Below, piece after piece: positions 8,651 to 18,875 of a DNA stretch of 64,000 nucleotides. The stretch covers positions 62,001 through 126,000 of the forward strand of contig WPHV01000016.1 of the NCBI GenBank assembly GCA_009744235.1, written 5' to 3'. The position numbers and the translations under genes were made by a program. How positions within the stretch are numbered: position 1 is the first letter of the stretch; the number at the start of each line of letters is the position of its first letter. Source of the DNA: Gillisella vitis. GTDB taxonomy: Bacteria > Pseudomonadota > Alphaproteobacteria > Rhizobiales > Rhizobiaceae. The notes under the pieces were generated by a model that worked only from the letters and a program-made list of their open reading frames with translations, searched no databases and was not told the origin of the DNA.

Positions 8651-9710
8651 ACGGTGCTATTGCAGCACCATAGGCGGCGTCGCGGTCTGGAAAGCTTAAA
8701 GGGCGTACGGGCGGAATCCAGGCTGCGGGGACAAAATATCGCTCTTTGCCCAGCCGAGCTTCAGCGATTTTTTCAATCAGCCGATCAATCACATTGGCGG
8801 GCAATTGTCCGCCTAGCAGCATGGCGCCTGGTGATATGAAACCCGCGATAGTGACAACGCCGTCCAGAAGGCGGCTGGCGGCTTGTTCAATCCAGCGCTC
8901 AACCTCACTTTCACCCCTTGCAGCAATGAAAGCCCTGTAAGACGCCGCACTCGCCATCATATCCAGCGTACCTTCCGCCAGGCCGGGACGCATGGCACCA
9001 ATCGCGCCTGCTCTGCCATGGGTGCCGCGATAAAAACGGCCATTGATGATCAAGCCCGCCTGTACCTGATCATCAATCAGCACCACAACCAGCCCGCCTT
9101 CCGGTTCGCCTATGCCAAACAATCTCTCTCCGGCCAACACCGCCTCGGATTTGGACAGGGTAAAGCTTGGCAATTCGCCAAAAGTTGATGTGAATGCATC
9201 ATCCTTGTCTGCATTCATTACCACGCCGACGCCGATGGGGGCGGGAAAGCCCATCTCTGCCCCCACAATCTTCTGAACAGCAGTAAAGAAGGCTTCATCT
9301 TGATCAAAGCGCTGATAAAGCACCCTATCACCGGCGAGATTGCACAAAGCAAGGGAGCCGCCATTCTGGCAACGCTCAACACCAAGACCGTAAGCGCCGG
9401 ATGACACAAGCGCAAATTCAGCCGCTTTATAGCGTGTAGTGGTCTGGCGATTGCCCTTGCACACAAGGCCTGCCGACAGCAGCCGCTGGAGAATGCCGGT
9501 AATAGCAGGCTCTGTGAGCTTGAGCCTTGCGGCAAGCTCCTGACGTGTCATCGGCCCTTCTCGCAGCAAAAGCGCAGAGACAGCGCGTCCGTTATGATCT
9601 GCGATATCTTCAGGACTGAGGCCCTGAGCATCGCGATCCTCCACGGGCCGGACCGTCTGATGCCTTACAAGTCGTCGTCCCACACTCAAACGTCCATCGG
9701 TCGGGTTCAT
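8619..9710 (-). CDS. ROK family protein, probable transcriptional regulator
   Basis: A 363-aa protein with an N-terminal winged HTH (LLLREGPMTRQELAARLKLTEPAITGILQRLLSAGLV) and a ROK-like domain that is strongly diverged: neither the DNDANAAA-type phosphate motif nor the cysteine zinc motif is clear, while GTHGRAGAIGAM and GVVTIAGFISPGAMLLGGQLP remain. It is probably a ligand-sensing repressor without kinase activity. There is no good Shine-Dalgarno before the ATG at 9710, so the start is uncertain. It converges on, and overlaps by 32 bp, the first ROK gene. Confidence 0.8.
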   Translation of the reverse strand: MNPTDGRLSVGRRLVRHQTVRPVEDRDAQGLSPEDIADHNGRAVSALLLREGPMTRQELAARLKLTEPAITGILQRLLSAGLVCKGNRQTTTRYKAAEFALVSSGAYGLGVERCQNGGSLALCNLAGDRVLYQRFDQDEAFFTAVQKIVGAEMGFPAPIGVGVVMNADKDDAFTSTFGELPSFTLSKSEAVLAGERLFGIGEPEGGLVVVLIDDQVQAGLIINGRFYRGTHGRAGAIGAMRPGLAEGTLDMMASAASYRAFIAARGESEVERWIEQAASRLLDGVVTIAGFISPGAMLLGGQLPANVIDRLIEKIAEARLGKERYFVPAAWIPPVRPLSFPDRDAAYGAAIAPFIELLLPKSN

Positions 9711-10032
9711 TGCAATTTTTGCTGTCAGTTAACACAATAAAGCAAATAGGCTTTGCTCAATACAGTCAATCGCACTGGGCCAGCAAGAATTCCTCTGTAA
9801 GCTGGAAAATCTTATCGAACCAGACATCAGCCGGTGATGCAGATGACACCGATCGCTGCCATCAGGCAATTTGCAGGCTTTTGCGCTCAGAAATGACCGC
9901 AGCGCCACAAGGTTTTTGCATAAAAATAACGCACAACGCATGCCTGCCTAGAATTACACCGAAATTCGCTTGAACGATTGAAAAATATCTATACTGAGAC
10001 TCGCATGATATTTTTTAATCAGGACTCGCATC
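9711..10032. other. Divergent intergenic region between ROK and RpiR genes
   Basis: This 322-bp AT-richer stretch must hold promoters for the minus-strand ROK gene and the plus-strand RpiR gene. I see no convincing gene, repeat or RNA in it and no operator I would defend. Confidence 0.6.
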
Positions 10033-10974
10033 TTGGACACTGAAAGCCTGACATCTTCCCAAGAGCGCATGCCGATGTCGCAGCGGATCATTCAGGCCAC
10101 GCTATCGCCTGCCCACCGGCAGATCGCAGATTACGTGCTGGATTATCCGTTGCGCGTTGCCGCCATGCGGGCTGAGGAGTTGGCCGAGATCGTTCATGTG
10201 TCGGTTCCCACTGTCAATCGCTTTGCCCGTGCCCTGGGGTTTGCTGGATATGCGCAATTTCGCGCTGATCTGGTGCTGGGTTACGAAACCGCTTTGGCGC
10301 CTGTGGAAAAATTGCAACGACGGTCGCATGCGGCAACCAGCCCCGCAGACGTGTTTGCCAACAATCTGGCCATGATAACCAGAAACATTGAGAGAACGCA
10401 TCAGGCTCTCGATACCGAGACGCTATCGCGGGCTATCGGTCTCATCTTGTCCGCCCGCCGCATTTCCATCATTGGCCTTGGCAGCAGCGCCTGGCTTGGC
10501 GGCCTTTTGCAGCGGCGGTTTGATCTGTTTTGTGATGATGTTCGCCTGCTGGCAACTGTCGAGGGTGCATCCTTCGCAGCGCGGGCTTTGCGCAATGTTC
10601 GCGCCGGTGACCTTGTCATCGCCATCGCCTTTCCACGTTACATGGCTGATACTGTTACGCTGGCAAAACGCCTGCGCGATGCCGGGGCCGATGTTCTGGC
10701 GCTGACCGACAATGCCAGCTCGCCGCTGGTAGCCCATGCCACAATGACGCTGTTTGCGCAGGTCGAGAGCGATTATTTCGCCAGCTGCGAAGCCAGCGCG
10801 CTGGCCTTGATCGAGTCCCTCTCTGCCGCCGTGTCTTACGCCTCAGGTCGCTCCATGCAAGCCGCCACCCAGCTTGTTGATACCGTGCTTCCCTATCTGC
10901 ACAGCGGCCCAAACCACCCTCATCGGACATCGGCGAAACCGTCAGTGGAAGATGACGACCCCGAGCTTGACTGA
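10033..10974 (+). CDS. MurR/RpiR family transcriptional regulator
   Basis: Regulator with an N-terminal HTH_6 domain (about residues 15-90; [38 protein letters not shown]) and a C-terminal SIS phosphosugar-binding domain (about 130-270; [49 protein letters not shown]). It is 313 aa from a TTG at 10033 with AGGA 8 nt upstream; ATG at 10069 is the fallback. It heads the peptide-uptake operon and slightly precedes the GsiA-like gene, so it probably senses a cell-wall sugar or amino-sugar phosphate and controls the operon. Confidence 0.88.
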   Translation: MDTESLTSSQERMPMSQRIIQATLSPAHRQIADYVLDYPLRVAAMRAEELAEIVHVSVPTVNRFARALGFAGYAQFRADLVLGYETALAPVEKLQRRSHAATSPADVFANNLAMITRNIERTHQALDTETLSRAIGLILSARRISIIGLGSSAWLGGLLQRRFDLFCDDVRLLATVEGASFAARALRNVRAGDLVIAIAFPRYMADTVTLAKRLRDAGADVLALTDNASSPLVAHATMTLFAQVESDYFASCEASALALIESLSAAVSYASGRSMQAATQLVDTVLPYLHSGPNHPHRTSAKPSVEDDDPELD

Positions 10975-11011
10975 TGCATTCTCTGCCCCTTTCTCATTGA
11001 GACGATCTGCC

Positions 11012-12892
11012 ATGACCTCTTCTGCGACCCTGCCCCAAACCGCACCCTCTCTGCTGGACAATCAGGTTCTGGCGGTCGATGACCTCACCGTATCCTTTGC
11101 CACATCCGAGGGCAGGATACAGGCCGTGCGCAACGTCAGCTTTGCGGTTGGCCGGGGTGAAACCCTTGCAATTGTGGGTGAATCCGGCTCTGGCAAATCC
11201 GTCACCTCGCTGGCGCTGATGCGGCTGATTGAGCATGGTGGTGGACGGATTGATAGCGGTGCCATGCTGTTTCGCCCCAGCAATGGCAAGGTGCTGGATC
11301 TGGCAAAAGCCGATACGCCGACCATGCGCAGCATTCGCGGGGCGGATATTGCCATGATCTTTCAAGAGCCGATGACGTCGCTCAACCCGGTGTTTACCGC
11401 AGGCGAACAGATTGCCGAACCCATCCGCCTGCACCAGAAGATGAGCGAGGCGGGCGCTAAATCAGAAGCGCTGCGGATGCTGGATCTGGTGCGCATTCCA
11501 GAAGCCAAACATGTGTTTGGCCGCTATCCGCATCAATTATCCGGCGGCATGCGCCAGCGGGTGATGATTGCCATGGCGCTGGCCTGCCGCCCTTCCCTGC
11601 TGATTGCCGACGAGCCGACCACGGCGCTGGATGTCACCGTGCAGGCGCAGATTTTGCAGCTGATCCGCCAGCTTCAGGACGACATGAACATGGGCGTGTT
11701 GTTCATCACCCATGATATGGGTGTGGTGGCCGAAATTGCCGACCGCGTGCTGGTGATGCGCCAAGGCGAAAAGGTCGAGCATGGCGCGTCTAAAGATGTG
11801 TTCGAGCGCCCGAACCATCCCTATACCAAGGCCCTTTTGGCCGCCGTTCCTCGTCTCGGGGCCATGGCGGGCACCGATGGTCCGCGCGCCTTTGATCTGG
11901 TGGGGGCCGATAGCACCCAGACCCATGCAGAACAACCTCCAGCACGGTTTGATCTGCCTCCGATTTTGAAAGTGCGTGATCTGGTCACCCGCTTTGACGT
12001 TCGGCGCGGTTTGTTCAACCGGGTTGATAGCTCGGTTCATGCGGTGGAAAAGGTAAGCTTTGATCTGCATGCTGGAGAAACCTTGGCATTGGTGGGCGAA
12101 TCCGGCTGCGGCAAATCCACCACGGGCCGTTCACTCTTGCGTCTGGTCAACAGCCAGAGCGGCAGCGTGGAGTTTGATGGCCGCAATGTTCTTGATCTTC
12201 CGGCCAGCGAGTTGCGCGGTCTTCGCCGCAGCATTCAGCTGGTGTTTCAAGACCCCTTCGCCTCGCTGGACCCAAGGCTGACTGTCGGCTTTTCCATCAT
12301 GGAACCACTGCTGATCCACGGCATTGCCAAGGGCGAAGAAGCGAGACAGCGCGTGGCATGGCTGTTGGAACGGGTGGGTCTGTCGGCTGCCCATTCTGAG
12401 CGCTATCCGCATGAATTCTCCGGTGGCCAGCGCCAGCGCATTGCCATTGCCCGCGCCTTGGCGCTGAACCCGAAAGTGGTGGTGGCCGATGAATCGGTCT
12501 CGGCGCTGGATGTGTCCATTCAGGCGCAAATCGTCAATCTGCTTTTGGAATTGCAGCGTGATCTGGGCATTTCCTATCTGTTTATTTCCCACGACATGGC
12601 CGTGGTGGAGCGCGTCAGCCACCGGGTGGCGGTGATGTATCTGGGGCAGATTGTTGAGATTGGCCCGCGCCGGGCGATTTTTGAAAATCCGCAGCATCCC
12701 TATACCAAAAAGCTGATGGCCGCCGTGCCAATCGCCGATCCGGCCCGTCGCCATTTGAAACGGCAATTTGCTGTTGAAGACCTGCCAAGCCCAATGCGCA
12801 AGAAGGGCGATGAGCCAGTGGTAGAAGCCTTGCACGAGGTATCACCCGGCCATTTCGTCGCAAAGCACAGCGTTGGCGCGTTTGAAATGTAA
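11012..12892 (+). CDS. Dipeptide/glutathione ABC transporter ATPase with two fused ABC domains (GsiA-like)
   Basis: Single protein carrying both nucleotide-binding domains of a peptide importer, 626 aa from the ATG at 11012, close to E. coli GsiA (about 620 aa). First domain: Walker A GESGSGKS, signature LSGGMRQRV, Walker [15 protein letters not shown]. Second domain: [31 protein letters not shown]. Each is followed by an oligopeptide-transporter C-terminal segment ([26 protein letters not shown]). An in-frame ATG at 10952 inside the RpiR gene is possible, and the SD before 11012 is weak. In E. coli iaaA-gsiABCD are adjacent; the same components occur here. Confidence 0.9.
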   Translation: MTSSATLPQTAPSLLDNQVLAVDDLTVSFATSEGRIQAVRNVSFAVGRGETLAIVGESGSGKSVTSLALMRLIEHGGGRIDSGAMLFRPSNGKVLDLAKADTPTMRSIRGADIAMIFQEPMTSLNPVFTAGEQIAEPIRLHQKMSEAGAKSEALRMLDLVRIPEAKHVFGRYPHQLSGGMRQRVMIAMALACRPSLLIADEPTTALDVTVQAQILQLIRQLQDDMNMGVLFITHDMGVVAEIADRVLVMRQGEKVEHGASKDVFERPNHPYTKALLAAVPRLGAMAGTDGPRAFDLVGADSTQTHAEQPPARFDLPPILKVRDLVTRFDVRRGLFNRVDSSVHAVEKVSFDLHAGETLALVGESGCGKSTTGRSLLRLVNSQSGSVEFDGRNVLDLPASELRGLRRSIQLVFQDPFASLDPRLTVGFSIMEPLLIHGIAKGEEARQRVAWLLERVGLSAAHSERYPHEFSGGQRQRIAIARALALNPKVVVADESVSALDVSIQAQIVNLLLELQRDLGISYLFISHDMAVVERVSHRVAVMYLGQIVEIGPRRAIFENPQHPYTKKLMAAVPIADPARRHLKRQFAVEDLPSPMRKKGDEPVVEALHEVSPGHFVAKHSVGAFEM

Positions 12893-12935
12893 TTCACCAC
12901 TTACCGAACTGACCTAACCAGCACAGGAGATATTG

Positions 12936-14486
12936 ATGAAGCATAGATTTTCTTCCCGGCTCGCATCTGCCACGGTCTTGGCAGGCATTCTCACTATTGG
13001 TGCGGGACAGGCACTTGCCGCTGGCAGCGTGGTTCTGGCCCTCAATACGCAGGCTGAAACGCTGGACCCCTATAACACCAATACAACGCTGACCACCGCT
13101 GTGACAAAGTCCTTCTATGAGGGCCTGTTTGGCTTCGACAAGGATTTGAAGGTGCAGCCGGTTCTGGCAACGGGCTACACTGTCTCTGATGACGGTCTGG
13201 TCTATACATTCAAGCTACGTGACGGTGTAAAATTTCAAGACGGCACTGATTTCAATGCGGATGCCGTGAAGGTCAACTTTGACCGTGTGCGCAACCCGGA
13301 CAACAAGCTGTCTCGCTTTAACCAGTTCAACCAGATCGACAAGGTTGAGGTTGTCTCGCCGCTTGAAGTGCGCATCGCGCTGAAGCAGCCCTTTGGCCCG
13401 TTCATCAACTCGCTGACCCATGCCTCTGCTGCGATGATTTCTCCGGCAGCACTGACAAAATGGGGCAACAAGGAAATTGCCTTCCATCCGGTTGGCACCG
13501 GCCCGTTCGAATTTGTCGAATGGAAGCAGACCGATTACGTCAAGGCCAAGAAGTTTGATGGCTATTGGCGCAAAGGCTTCCCGAAGGTCGATGAAATCAC
13601 CTGGAAGCCAGTGCCAGACAACAACACCCGCGCTGCCATGTTGCAGACGGGCGAAGCTGATTTCGCCTACCCCATGCCCTATGAGCAGGTGGCAACGCTG
13701 AAGCAGAACACAAAGCTTGAGGTGACGGTTTCGCCATCCATCATCGAGCGCTATGTCAGCTTCAACATGCTGCAAAAGCCGTTTGATGACCTGCGCGTGC
13801 GCCAAGCCATCAACTATGCCATCAACAAAGAGGCCCTTGCCAAGGTGGCGTTTAGCGGCTTTGCCAAACCTGCCGAAGGTGTAGTGCCAGAAGGCGTGCT
13901 TTACGCCCACAAGATTGCTCCATGGCCCTACGATCCAGCCAAGGCACGCGCTTTGTTGAAGGAAGCTGGCTATCCGAACGGCTTTGAATCCACCCTGTGG
14001 AGCGCCTACACCACCACCACGGCGCAAAAGGCCATTCAGTTCCTGCAACAGCAATTGCAGCAGGTTGGCATCAAGGTTACGCTTCAGGCGCTTGAACCCG
14101 GCCAGCGGGTAGAATGGGTGCAGACAGCTCCCGATCCAAAGACCGCAAAGGTGCGGATGTATTATGCTGGCTGGTCATCTTCGACCGGCGAAGCCGATTG
14201 GGCATTGCGTCCGCTGCTGGCCACTGAGGCTTGGCCGCCAAAACTGAGCAACACGGCCTATTACAGCAATCCTGTTGTGGATGATCTGATTGCCAAGGCG
14301 ATGAAGACCACCAAGGAAGACGAGAAGAAGACCTTCTACGCCGATGCACAGGAACAGATCATGAAGGATCTGCCCTGGGCACCGCTGGTGACCGAAAACA
14401 ATGTTTCGGCTGCGGCAACGAAGCTTGAAGGTGTCTACGTCATGCCGGATGGCAATATCGACAGCTCGAACATTGCGCTCAAGTAA
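12936..14486 (+). CDS. Peptide ABC transporter substrate-binding protein (GsiB/DppA-like, family 5)
   Basis: Periplasmic binding protein of the peptide importer, 516 aa. ATG at 12936 follows AGGAGA at 12925-12930; a TTG at 12933 is in frame but less likely. The signal peptide has hydrophobic core TVLAGILTIGAGQ and a likely cleavage at ALA-AG. Family-5 features include LDPYNTN, the N-lobe pattern GYTVSDDGLVYTFKLRDGVKFQDG, and AFHPVGTGPFEFVEW. A perfect hairpin follows the stop codon before the permease genes. Ligand is not certain: glutathione, isoaspartyl peptides or murein-derived peptides all fit the context. Confidence 0.92.
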   Translation: MKHRFSSRLASATVLAGILTIGAGQALAAGSVVLALNTQAETLDPYNTNTTLTTAVTKSFYEGLFGFDKDLKVQPVLATGYTVSDDGLVYTFKLRDGVKFQDGTDFNADAVKVNFDRVRNPDNKLSRFNQFNQIDKVEVVSPLEVRIALKQPFGPFINSLTHASAAMISPAALTKWGNKEIAFHPVGTGPFEFVEWKQTDYVKAKKFDGYWRKGFPKVDEITWKPVPDNNTRAAMLQTGEADFAYPMPYEQVATLKQNTKLEVTVSPSIIERYVSFNMLQKPFDDLRVRQAINYAINKEALAKVAFSGFAKPAEGVVPEGVLYAHKIAPWPYDPAKARALLKEAGYPNGFESTLWSAYTTTTAQKAIQFLQQQLQQVGIKVTLQALEPGQRVEWVQTAPDPKTAKVRMYYAGWSSSTGEADWALRPLLATEAWPPKLSNTAYYSNPVVDDLIAKAMKTTKEDEKKTFYADAQEQIMKDLPWAPLVTENNVSAAATKLEGVYVMPDGNIDSSNIALK

Positions 14487-14507
14487 TAAGACGTCCTGAA
14501 AACGCGA

Positions 14508-14532
14508 TCCCGGCGCTGATCTAGCGCCGGGA
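14508..14532 (+). terminator. Intra-operon hairpin after the peptide-binding protein gene
   Basis: A perfect 10-bp GC-rich stem (TCCCGGCGCT at 14508-14517 with 14523-14532, loop GATCT) lies 21 nt after the stop, with no T-run. It mirrors the hairpin at 2456-2479, also placed between a binding-protein gene and its permease, and probably stabilises the upstream mRNA. Confidence 0.55.
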
Positions 14533-14569
14533 CATCCAATCTTCCCTGAAGGCTTTCGCTGCGGTTGCC

Positions 14570-15490
14570 ATGTTCAATTATTTTCTCAAGCGCCTGTTCG
14601 GGCTGCTGCCCACACTTCTGATCGTCGCCGTTCTGGTGTTTCTGTTTGTGCATATGCTGCCGGGTGATCCGGCACGCCTTGCCGCCGGGCAGGATGCGGA
14701 CGAGCAGACCGTGGCGCTGGTGCGCAGCGAACTGGGCCTCGACAAGCCGCTGCCCCAGCAATTTGTCGAGTATTTCACCCGTATGTTGCATGGCGACCTT
14801 GGGGTGTCGATCCGCACCCATCGCCCGGTATCTGTCGAAATTGGTGAGCGCTTCATGCCCACCATGCTGCTGACGCTGACCAGTATGATCTGGTCGGTGT
14901 CCGTTGGCATGATCATTGGTGTGTTTTCTGCCGTGTTTCGCAACCGCTGGCCGGATCGGCTGGGCATGACCGTGGCCGTGTCTGGCATTTCCTTTCCGGC
15001 CTTTGCGCTGGGCATGTTGCTGATGCAAATCTTCTCCGTCTGGCTCGGATGGCTGCCCACCGTTGGGGCCGATAGCTGGTGGCATTACATCCTGCCATCG
15101 ATAACGCTGGGCGCAGGCGTCGCCGCCGTGATGGCCCGCTTTACCCGTGCCGCCTTTGTGGATGTGATTCAGGAAGATTTTGTGCGCACTGCCCGCGCCA
15201 AGGGGCTGAACGAAAAAGTGGTGATTGCCAAACATTGCCTGCGCAACGCGCTGATCCCGATTGTCACCATGATGGGCTTGCAGTTTGGCTTTCTGCTGGG
15301 CGGCTCCATTGTGGTGGAGGCAGTGTTCAACTGGCCGGGCGTTGGCCGTTTGCTGGTCGATGCAGTGAACCAGCGGGATTATCCGGTGATTCAGGCGCTT
15401 GTGCTGATGTTTTCGCTGGAATTCATTCTGATCAATCTTGTCGTGGATCTGCTCTACGGCGTCATCAATCCGACAATCCGTTATAAATGA
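14570..15490 (+). CDS. Peptide ABC transporter permease (GsiC/DppB-like)
   Basis: Inner-membrane subunit, 306 aa, the size of GsiC/DppB proteins. It has the N-terminal [26 protein letters not shown], about six hydrophobic segments, and the coupling loop [25 protein letters not shown] at about residues 203-227. It pairs with the permease that starts 7 bp downstream. Confidence 0.93.
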   Translation: MFNYFLKRLFGLLPTLLIVAVLVFLFVHMLPGDPARLAAGQDADEQTVALVRSELGLDKPLPQQFVEYFTRMLHGDLGVSIRTHRPVSVEIGERFMPTMLLTLTSMIWSVSVGMIIGVFSAVFRNRWPDRLGMTVAVSGISFPAFALGMLLMQIFSVWLGWLPTVGADSWWHYILPSITLGAGVAAVMARFTRAAFVDVIQEDFVRTARAKGLNEKVVIAKHCLRNALIPIVTMMGLQFGFLLGGSIVVEAVFNWPGVGRLLVDAVNQRDYPVIQALVLMFSLEFILINLVVDLLYGVINPTIRYK

Positions 15491-15497
15491 GCCGGCC

Positions 15498-16391
15498 ATG
15501 AGCAATTCAACATCTGCCGTCGTTACACAGACCAGTCGGGCTGTGCGCACCCCCTGGAGTGAGTTCTGGCGCAAGTTCAAGCGTCAGCCTGTGGCGCTTG
15601 GGGCCTTGGCCTTCATTGTCATTCTGATGGTGTTGGCCATCGCAGCACCCGTGATTGCGCCCTATGACGCCGAAAACTTTTTCGACTACGACATGATCAA
15701 TGCCGGGCCGTCCCTCAGCCATTGGTTTGGCGTTGATCCACTGGGCCGCGATATTTTCAGCCGTATTTTGATGGGCGCGCGCATTTCGCTGGCCACAGGC
15801 CTGTTGTCTGTCACGCTCGGCGGCTTTATCGGCACCGTGTTTGGCCTGCTGGCGGGCTATTATGAAGGCTGGTGGGATCGCGTGGTCATGCGCATCTGCG
15901 ATGTGCTGTTTGCCTTTCCGGGTATTTTGCTGGCTTTGGGCATTGTTGCCATTCTCGGCAGCTCCATGGTCAATGTGGTGGCCGCTGTTGCTGTGTTTTC
16001 TGTGCCTGCTTTTGCCAGACTGGTGCGCAGCAGCACGCTGGTGCTGAAAAACATGACCTACATTGAAGCGGTCAGAAGCGTTGGTGCATCAGACTTCATC
16101 ATTCTGTTTCGCCATATTCTGCCGGGCGCTTTTTCATCGATCGTGGTCTATTTCACCATGCGGCTTGGCACATCGATCATCACGGCGGCGAGCCTTTCTT
16201 TCCTCGGTCTCGGTGCACAGCCACCAACGCCGGAATGGGGTGCGATGCTGAATGACGCAAGAGCTGATATGGTCAATGCACCGCATGTGGCACTGTTTCC
16301 AAGCCTTGCGATTTTCGTCACCGTTCTGGCCTTCAATCTGTTGGGTGATGGTCTTCGCGATGCGATTGATCCGAAAATCGACCGGAAATAA
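15498..16391 (+). CDS. Peptide ABC transporter permease (GsiD/DppC-like)
   Basis: Second membrane subunit, 297 aa from ATG 15498. An in-frame ATG further upstream (15438) lies inside the previous gene and was rejected. DppC-class features are an N-terminal cytoplasmic tail before the first TM ([24 protein letters not shown]), [24 protein letters not shown], the EAA-type loop [22 protein letters not shown], and [19 protein letters not shown] near the C-terminus. Confidence 0.93.
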   Translation: MSNSTSAVVTQTSRAVRTPWSEFWRKFKRQPVALGALAFIVILMVLAIAAPVIAPYDAENFFDYDMINAGPSLSHWFGVDPLGRDIFSRILMGARISLATGLLSVTLGGFIGTVFGLLAGYYEGWWDRVVMRICDVLFAFPGILLALGIVAILGSSMVNVVAAVAVFSVPAFARLVRSSTLVLKNMTYIEAVRSVGASDFIILFRHILPGAFSSIVVYFTMRLGTSIITAASLSFLGLGAQPPTPEWGAMLNDARADMVNAPHVALFPSLAIFVTVLAFNLLGDGLRDAIDPKIDRK

Positions 16392-16415
16392 CCCTCTTCT
16401 ATCTTGGAGTTTCCC

Positions 16416-17234
16416 ATGAAAATTCTCATCTCTGTCGATATCGAAGGGGTCGCTGGCGTCTATCACCCGGAGCAGACCCGTGCTGGCAATGGCGAATATG
16501 AACGTGCCCGCCTGTTGATGGCCGATGAAGCCAATGCCGCCATTGCCGGGGCTTTTGATGCCGGGGCAACAGAGGTTTTTGTTAACGATTCCCACGGCTC
16601 GTTTCGCAATATGCCACCAGATCGGCTGGACCCACGCGCCCGTGCCATTCAAGGCAAGCCGCGCTATCTCAGCATGATGTCTGGCGTTGAACTTGGGGTC
16701 GATGGCGTTTGCCTGATCGGCTACCATTCCCGTGGTCAAGGCTTTGGCATTCTGGCCCACACCATCAACAGCTTTGCCTTTTCGCGGATATTCCTCAATG
16801 GGCAGGAACTGGGCGAAGCGGGCATTTATGGCGCTCTGGCCGGGGAATATGGCGTGCCCGTGATTATGGGCAGCGGCGACGATGTGTTCATTGCCGAGAA
16901 CAAAGACCTGTTTCCCAAAACCGTGTTTGTCGAAACCAAAAAGGCATCGGGCGGCATCAGCGGCGTCAGCCTGTCGCCATCGCAATCCTGCCTCGCCATT
17001 CGTGAGGGCGCACGGGCTGCGGTGCAACAGGCGGGGCAGATACCCAAATTCACCCTGGCTGGCCCCATTGCCGTGACCATCGAAACCCAATCGACCAAGC
17101 TTGCCGATCTGTTTTGCCAATGGCCGACGCTTGCCCGCACCGGCGGCAATCAGGTGGCGTTTGAAGCGCCCACGGTGGAACACGCTGTGCGCATGATCAA
17201 CAGCCTATCCGCCATGTCCACCATGCTGCGCTAA
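16416..17234 (+). CDS. D-aminopeptidase, M55 family (DppA type)
   Basis: Zinc D-aminopeptidase that removes N-terminal D-amino acids from peptides, 272 aa. The expected active-site set is complete and falls at the same numbers as I recall for B. subtilis DppA: Asp8, Glu10, His60, His104 and Glu133 as metal ligands, and His115 as catalytic residue (VDIEGVAGV, NDSHGS, GYHS, HTINS, GEAGIYG). TTGGAGT at 16404-16410 sets the ATG at 16416. No signal peptide, so cytoplasmic. The gene lies 24 bp after the last permease gene, which points to breakdown of imported peptides containing D-residues, such as peptidoglycan fragments. Confidence 0.92.
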   Translation: MKILISVDIEGVAGVYHPEQTRAGNGEYERARLLMADEANAAIAGAFDAGATEVFVNDSHGSFRNMPPDRLDPRARAIQGKPRYLSMMSGVELGVDGVCLIGYHSRGQGFGILAHTINSFAFSRIFLNGQELGEAGIYGALAGEYGVPVIMGSGDDVFIAENKDLFPKTVFVETKKASGGISGVSLSPSQSCLAIREGARAAVQQAGQIPKFTLAGPIAVTIETQSTKLADLFCQWPTLARTGGNQVAFEAPTVEHAVRMINSLSAMSTMLR

Positions 17235-17269
17235 CGGCGGGCGATTTTTTAAAGCATTTCGAGGCATTC

Positions 17270-18235
17270 ATGAGCGATATCAAACCAAATCCCATTGCGC
17301 TGGCCATCCATGGCGGCTGCGGCGTGATGAACAAGGCCGACATGCCGGAAAGCGAATGGGAAGCCGCCCGCACTGACCTCAAACGCGCATTAAAGGCCGG
17401 ATGGAGCTTGTTGCAACAGGGCGCATCCGCTCTCGACGCTGTAGAAGCCGCCGTGATGGTGATGGAAGATTCGGAGCATTTCAACGCGGGCCATGGTGCA
17501 GCGCTGAACACCGATGGCGAACACGAGTTGGATGCCTCTATCATGGATGGCCACACCCTTGAGGCCGGCGCCATTGCCATGGCACGCGCCATTCGCAACC
17601 CGATTTGTGCCGCCCGCAAGCTGATGCACAGCGGCGAGACCGTGATGCTGGGGGCAAGTGCTGCCGATGCCTTTGCCCAAAGATATGGCCTGCCGATGGT
17701 GGAACAGTCCTATTTCACCACCGAGCGCCGGGTCAAAGCACTGGCATCGTTGAAAGAACACGCCAAAGCCGGAACGGCAGCCCTTGCCAGCGAGGCCGAA
17801 AAACATGGCACGGTCGGCGCTGTGGCGCTGGACAGCCACGGCCACCTCGCCGCCGCGACATCCACCGGCGGCTTCAACAACAAACCCGTGGGCCGCATTG
17901 GTGACACCGCTGTGATCGGAGCCGGAACCTACGCCCGCGATGGCGTGGTGGCTGTCTCCGGCACTGGCAAGGGTGAGTTTTTCATCCGCCATGCCGTGGG
18001 CCACGAAATCGCCAGCCGCATGCGGTATTTGGGCGAAAATCTGGAAGATGCCTGCCAGCATGTGGTCTTCACCGATCTTGCCCCGCATCAGATCGGAGCC
18101 GGGTTGGTGGCAGTTGGCGCAGATGGCTCCGTTACCGCACCGTACAACACAGCGGGCATGTTTCGCGGCTGGATCGGCCCAGATGGGCGCATGGTTGTGG
18201 CCAGCCATGACACGCTGTTTGAAATGCATGTCTAA
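17270..18235 (+). CDS. iaaA: Isoaspartyl peptidase/L-asparaginase, plant-type Ntn hydrolase
   Basis: N-terminal-nucleophile hydrolase that cleaves isoaspartyl dipeptides and asparagine; the 321-aa precursor self-cleaves between Gly180 and Thr181 (motif HGTVGAVALDSHGHLAAATSTGG read around there), leaving Thr181 as nucleophile. Other family marks are AIHGGCGVM at the N-terminus, FNAGHGAALNTDGE, GDTAVIGAGTYA and STGKGE-like GTGKGEFFIRH. The last gene of the operon, 35 bp after the M55 peptidase. E. coli carries iaaA beside gsiABCD, which supports both calls. Confidence 0.93.
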   Translation: MSDIKPNPIALAIHGGCGVMNKADMPESEWEAARTDLKRALKAGWSLLQQGASALDAVEAAVMVMEDSEHFNAGHGAALNTDGEHELDASIMDGHTLEAGAIAMARAIRNPICAARKLMHSGETVMLGASAADAFAQRYGLPMVEQSYFTTERRVKALASLKEHAKAGTAALASEAEKHGTVGAVALDSHGHLAAATSTGGFNNKPVGRIGDTAVIGAGTYARDGVVAVSGTGKGEFFIRHAVGHEIASRMRYLGENLEDACQHVVFTDLAPHQIGAGLVAVGADGSVTAPYNTAGMFRGWIGPDGRMVVASHDTLFEMHV

Positions 18236-18317
18236 TGATTTTGAACCCAAGGCGGGATTAGCTTGACTCGGTGTCTGAAAACCGGCAGCAGGCCAGGCCC
18301 CCTGAGTTGTCAGTGAT

Positions 18318-18575
18318 TTATGCGCGTCGCACGAGCCTGAGGAGCAGCAGAAGGAGGATTGCCCCGACCGTAGCGTTGACAATCGCCCTGACGATGCCCG
18401 TACCAAGGCTGAAACCGAGGCGGGGGAAGAGCCATCCCGCGATGAATGCGCCGATGATACCGACAAGGATATCTCCGATCAGACCAAATCCACCACCACG
18501 TACCACCAGGCCAGCAAGCCATCCAGCAAGGGCGCCAACAACAAGAAATACAAGCAGGCTCTCATTCGACATCAT
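18318..18575 (-). CDS. GlsB/YeaQ/YmgE family small stress-associated membrane protein
   Basis: An 85-aa protein made almost entirely of three hydrophobic glycine-rich segments (LVFLVVGALAGWLAGLVVRG, LIGDILVGIIGAFIAGWLFP, AIVNATVGAILLLLLLRLV), the pattern of the transglycosylase-associated/GlsB family. Function is not established; members are often stress-induced. Start is the first of two adjacent ATGs, with GGAAA upstream on the minus strand. It points toward iaaA, tail to tail. Confidence 0.88.
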   Translation of the reverse strand: MMSNESLLVFLVVGALAGWLAGLVVRGGGFGLIGDILVGIIGAFIAGWLFPRLGFSLGTGIVRAIVNATVGAILLLLLLRLVRRA

Positions 18576-18875
18576 AGGATATTTCCTTGGGCGTGAGATT
18601 AGGCAATGCTTTGCATTGGCAGGATCGCCGTTCCTAATTCCTATAATGCCTATCGTGATCCTGCCTTTGCGTCAAACAGCCAATAGCCCGACCGTGCTCT
18701 TGCTTGGCGGCGAGAGCACGGTCTGGATCGAGGGTAGTCAGGGACGCAACTTTGTAATCCACTGTATCGCCGCCATCCATTTCCGAGTCTTTGATCGGAA
18801 TGCCGGCCAGCTTCATGCCGGACTCAGCGAAATAATCGAGCGACCGTGGGCGTCTACCCTATCATCACTTAGTGG
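18576..18875. other. Gap between small membrane protein and chemoreceptor; possible gene remnant
   Basis: The minus strand has a 60-codon frame at 18634-18816 beginning MKLAGIPIKDSEMDGGDTVD, whose reading continues upstream as LDYFAESG until a stop about 12 codons back. The composition is protein-like, but I do not recognise it and see no ribosome-binding site. It may be a decayed gene end. Nothing else is visible here. Confidence 0.25.

Noticed and set aside
18634-18816. 60-codon minus-strand frame as a real gene
   Set aside because: No SD and no recognised family; kept only as a possible remnant inside the intergenic entry.
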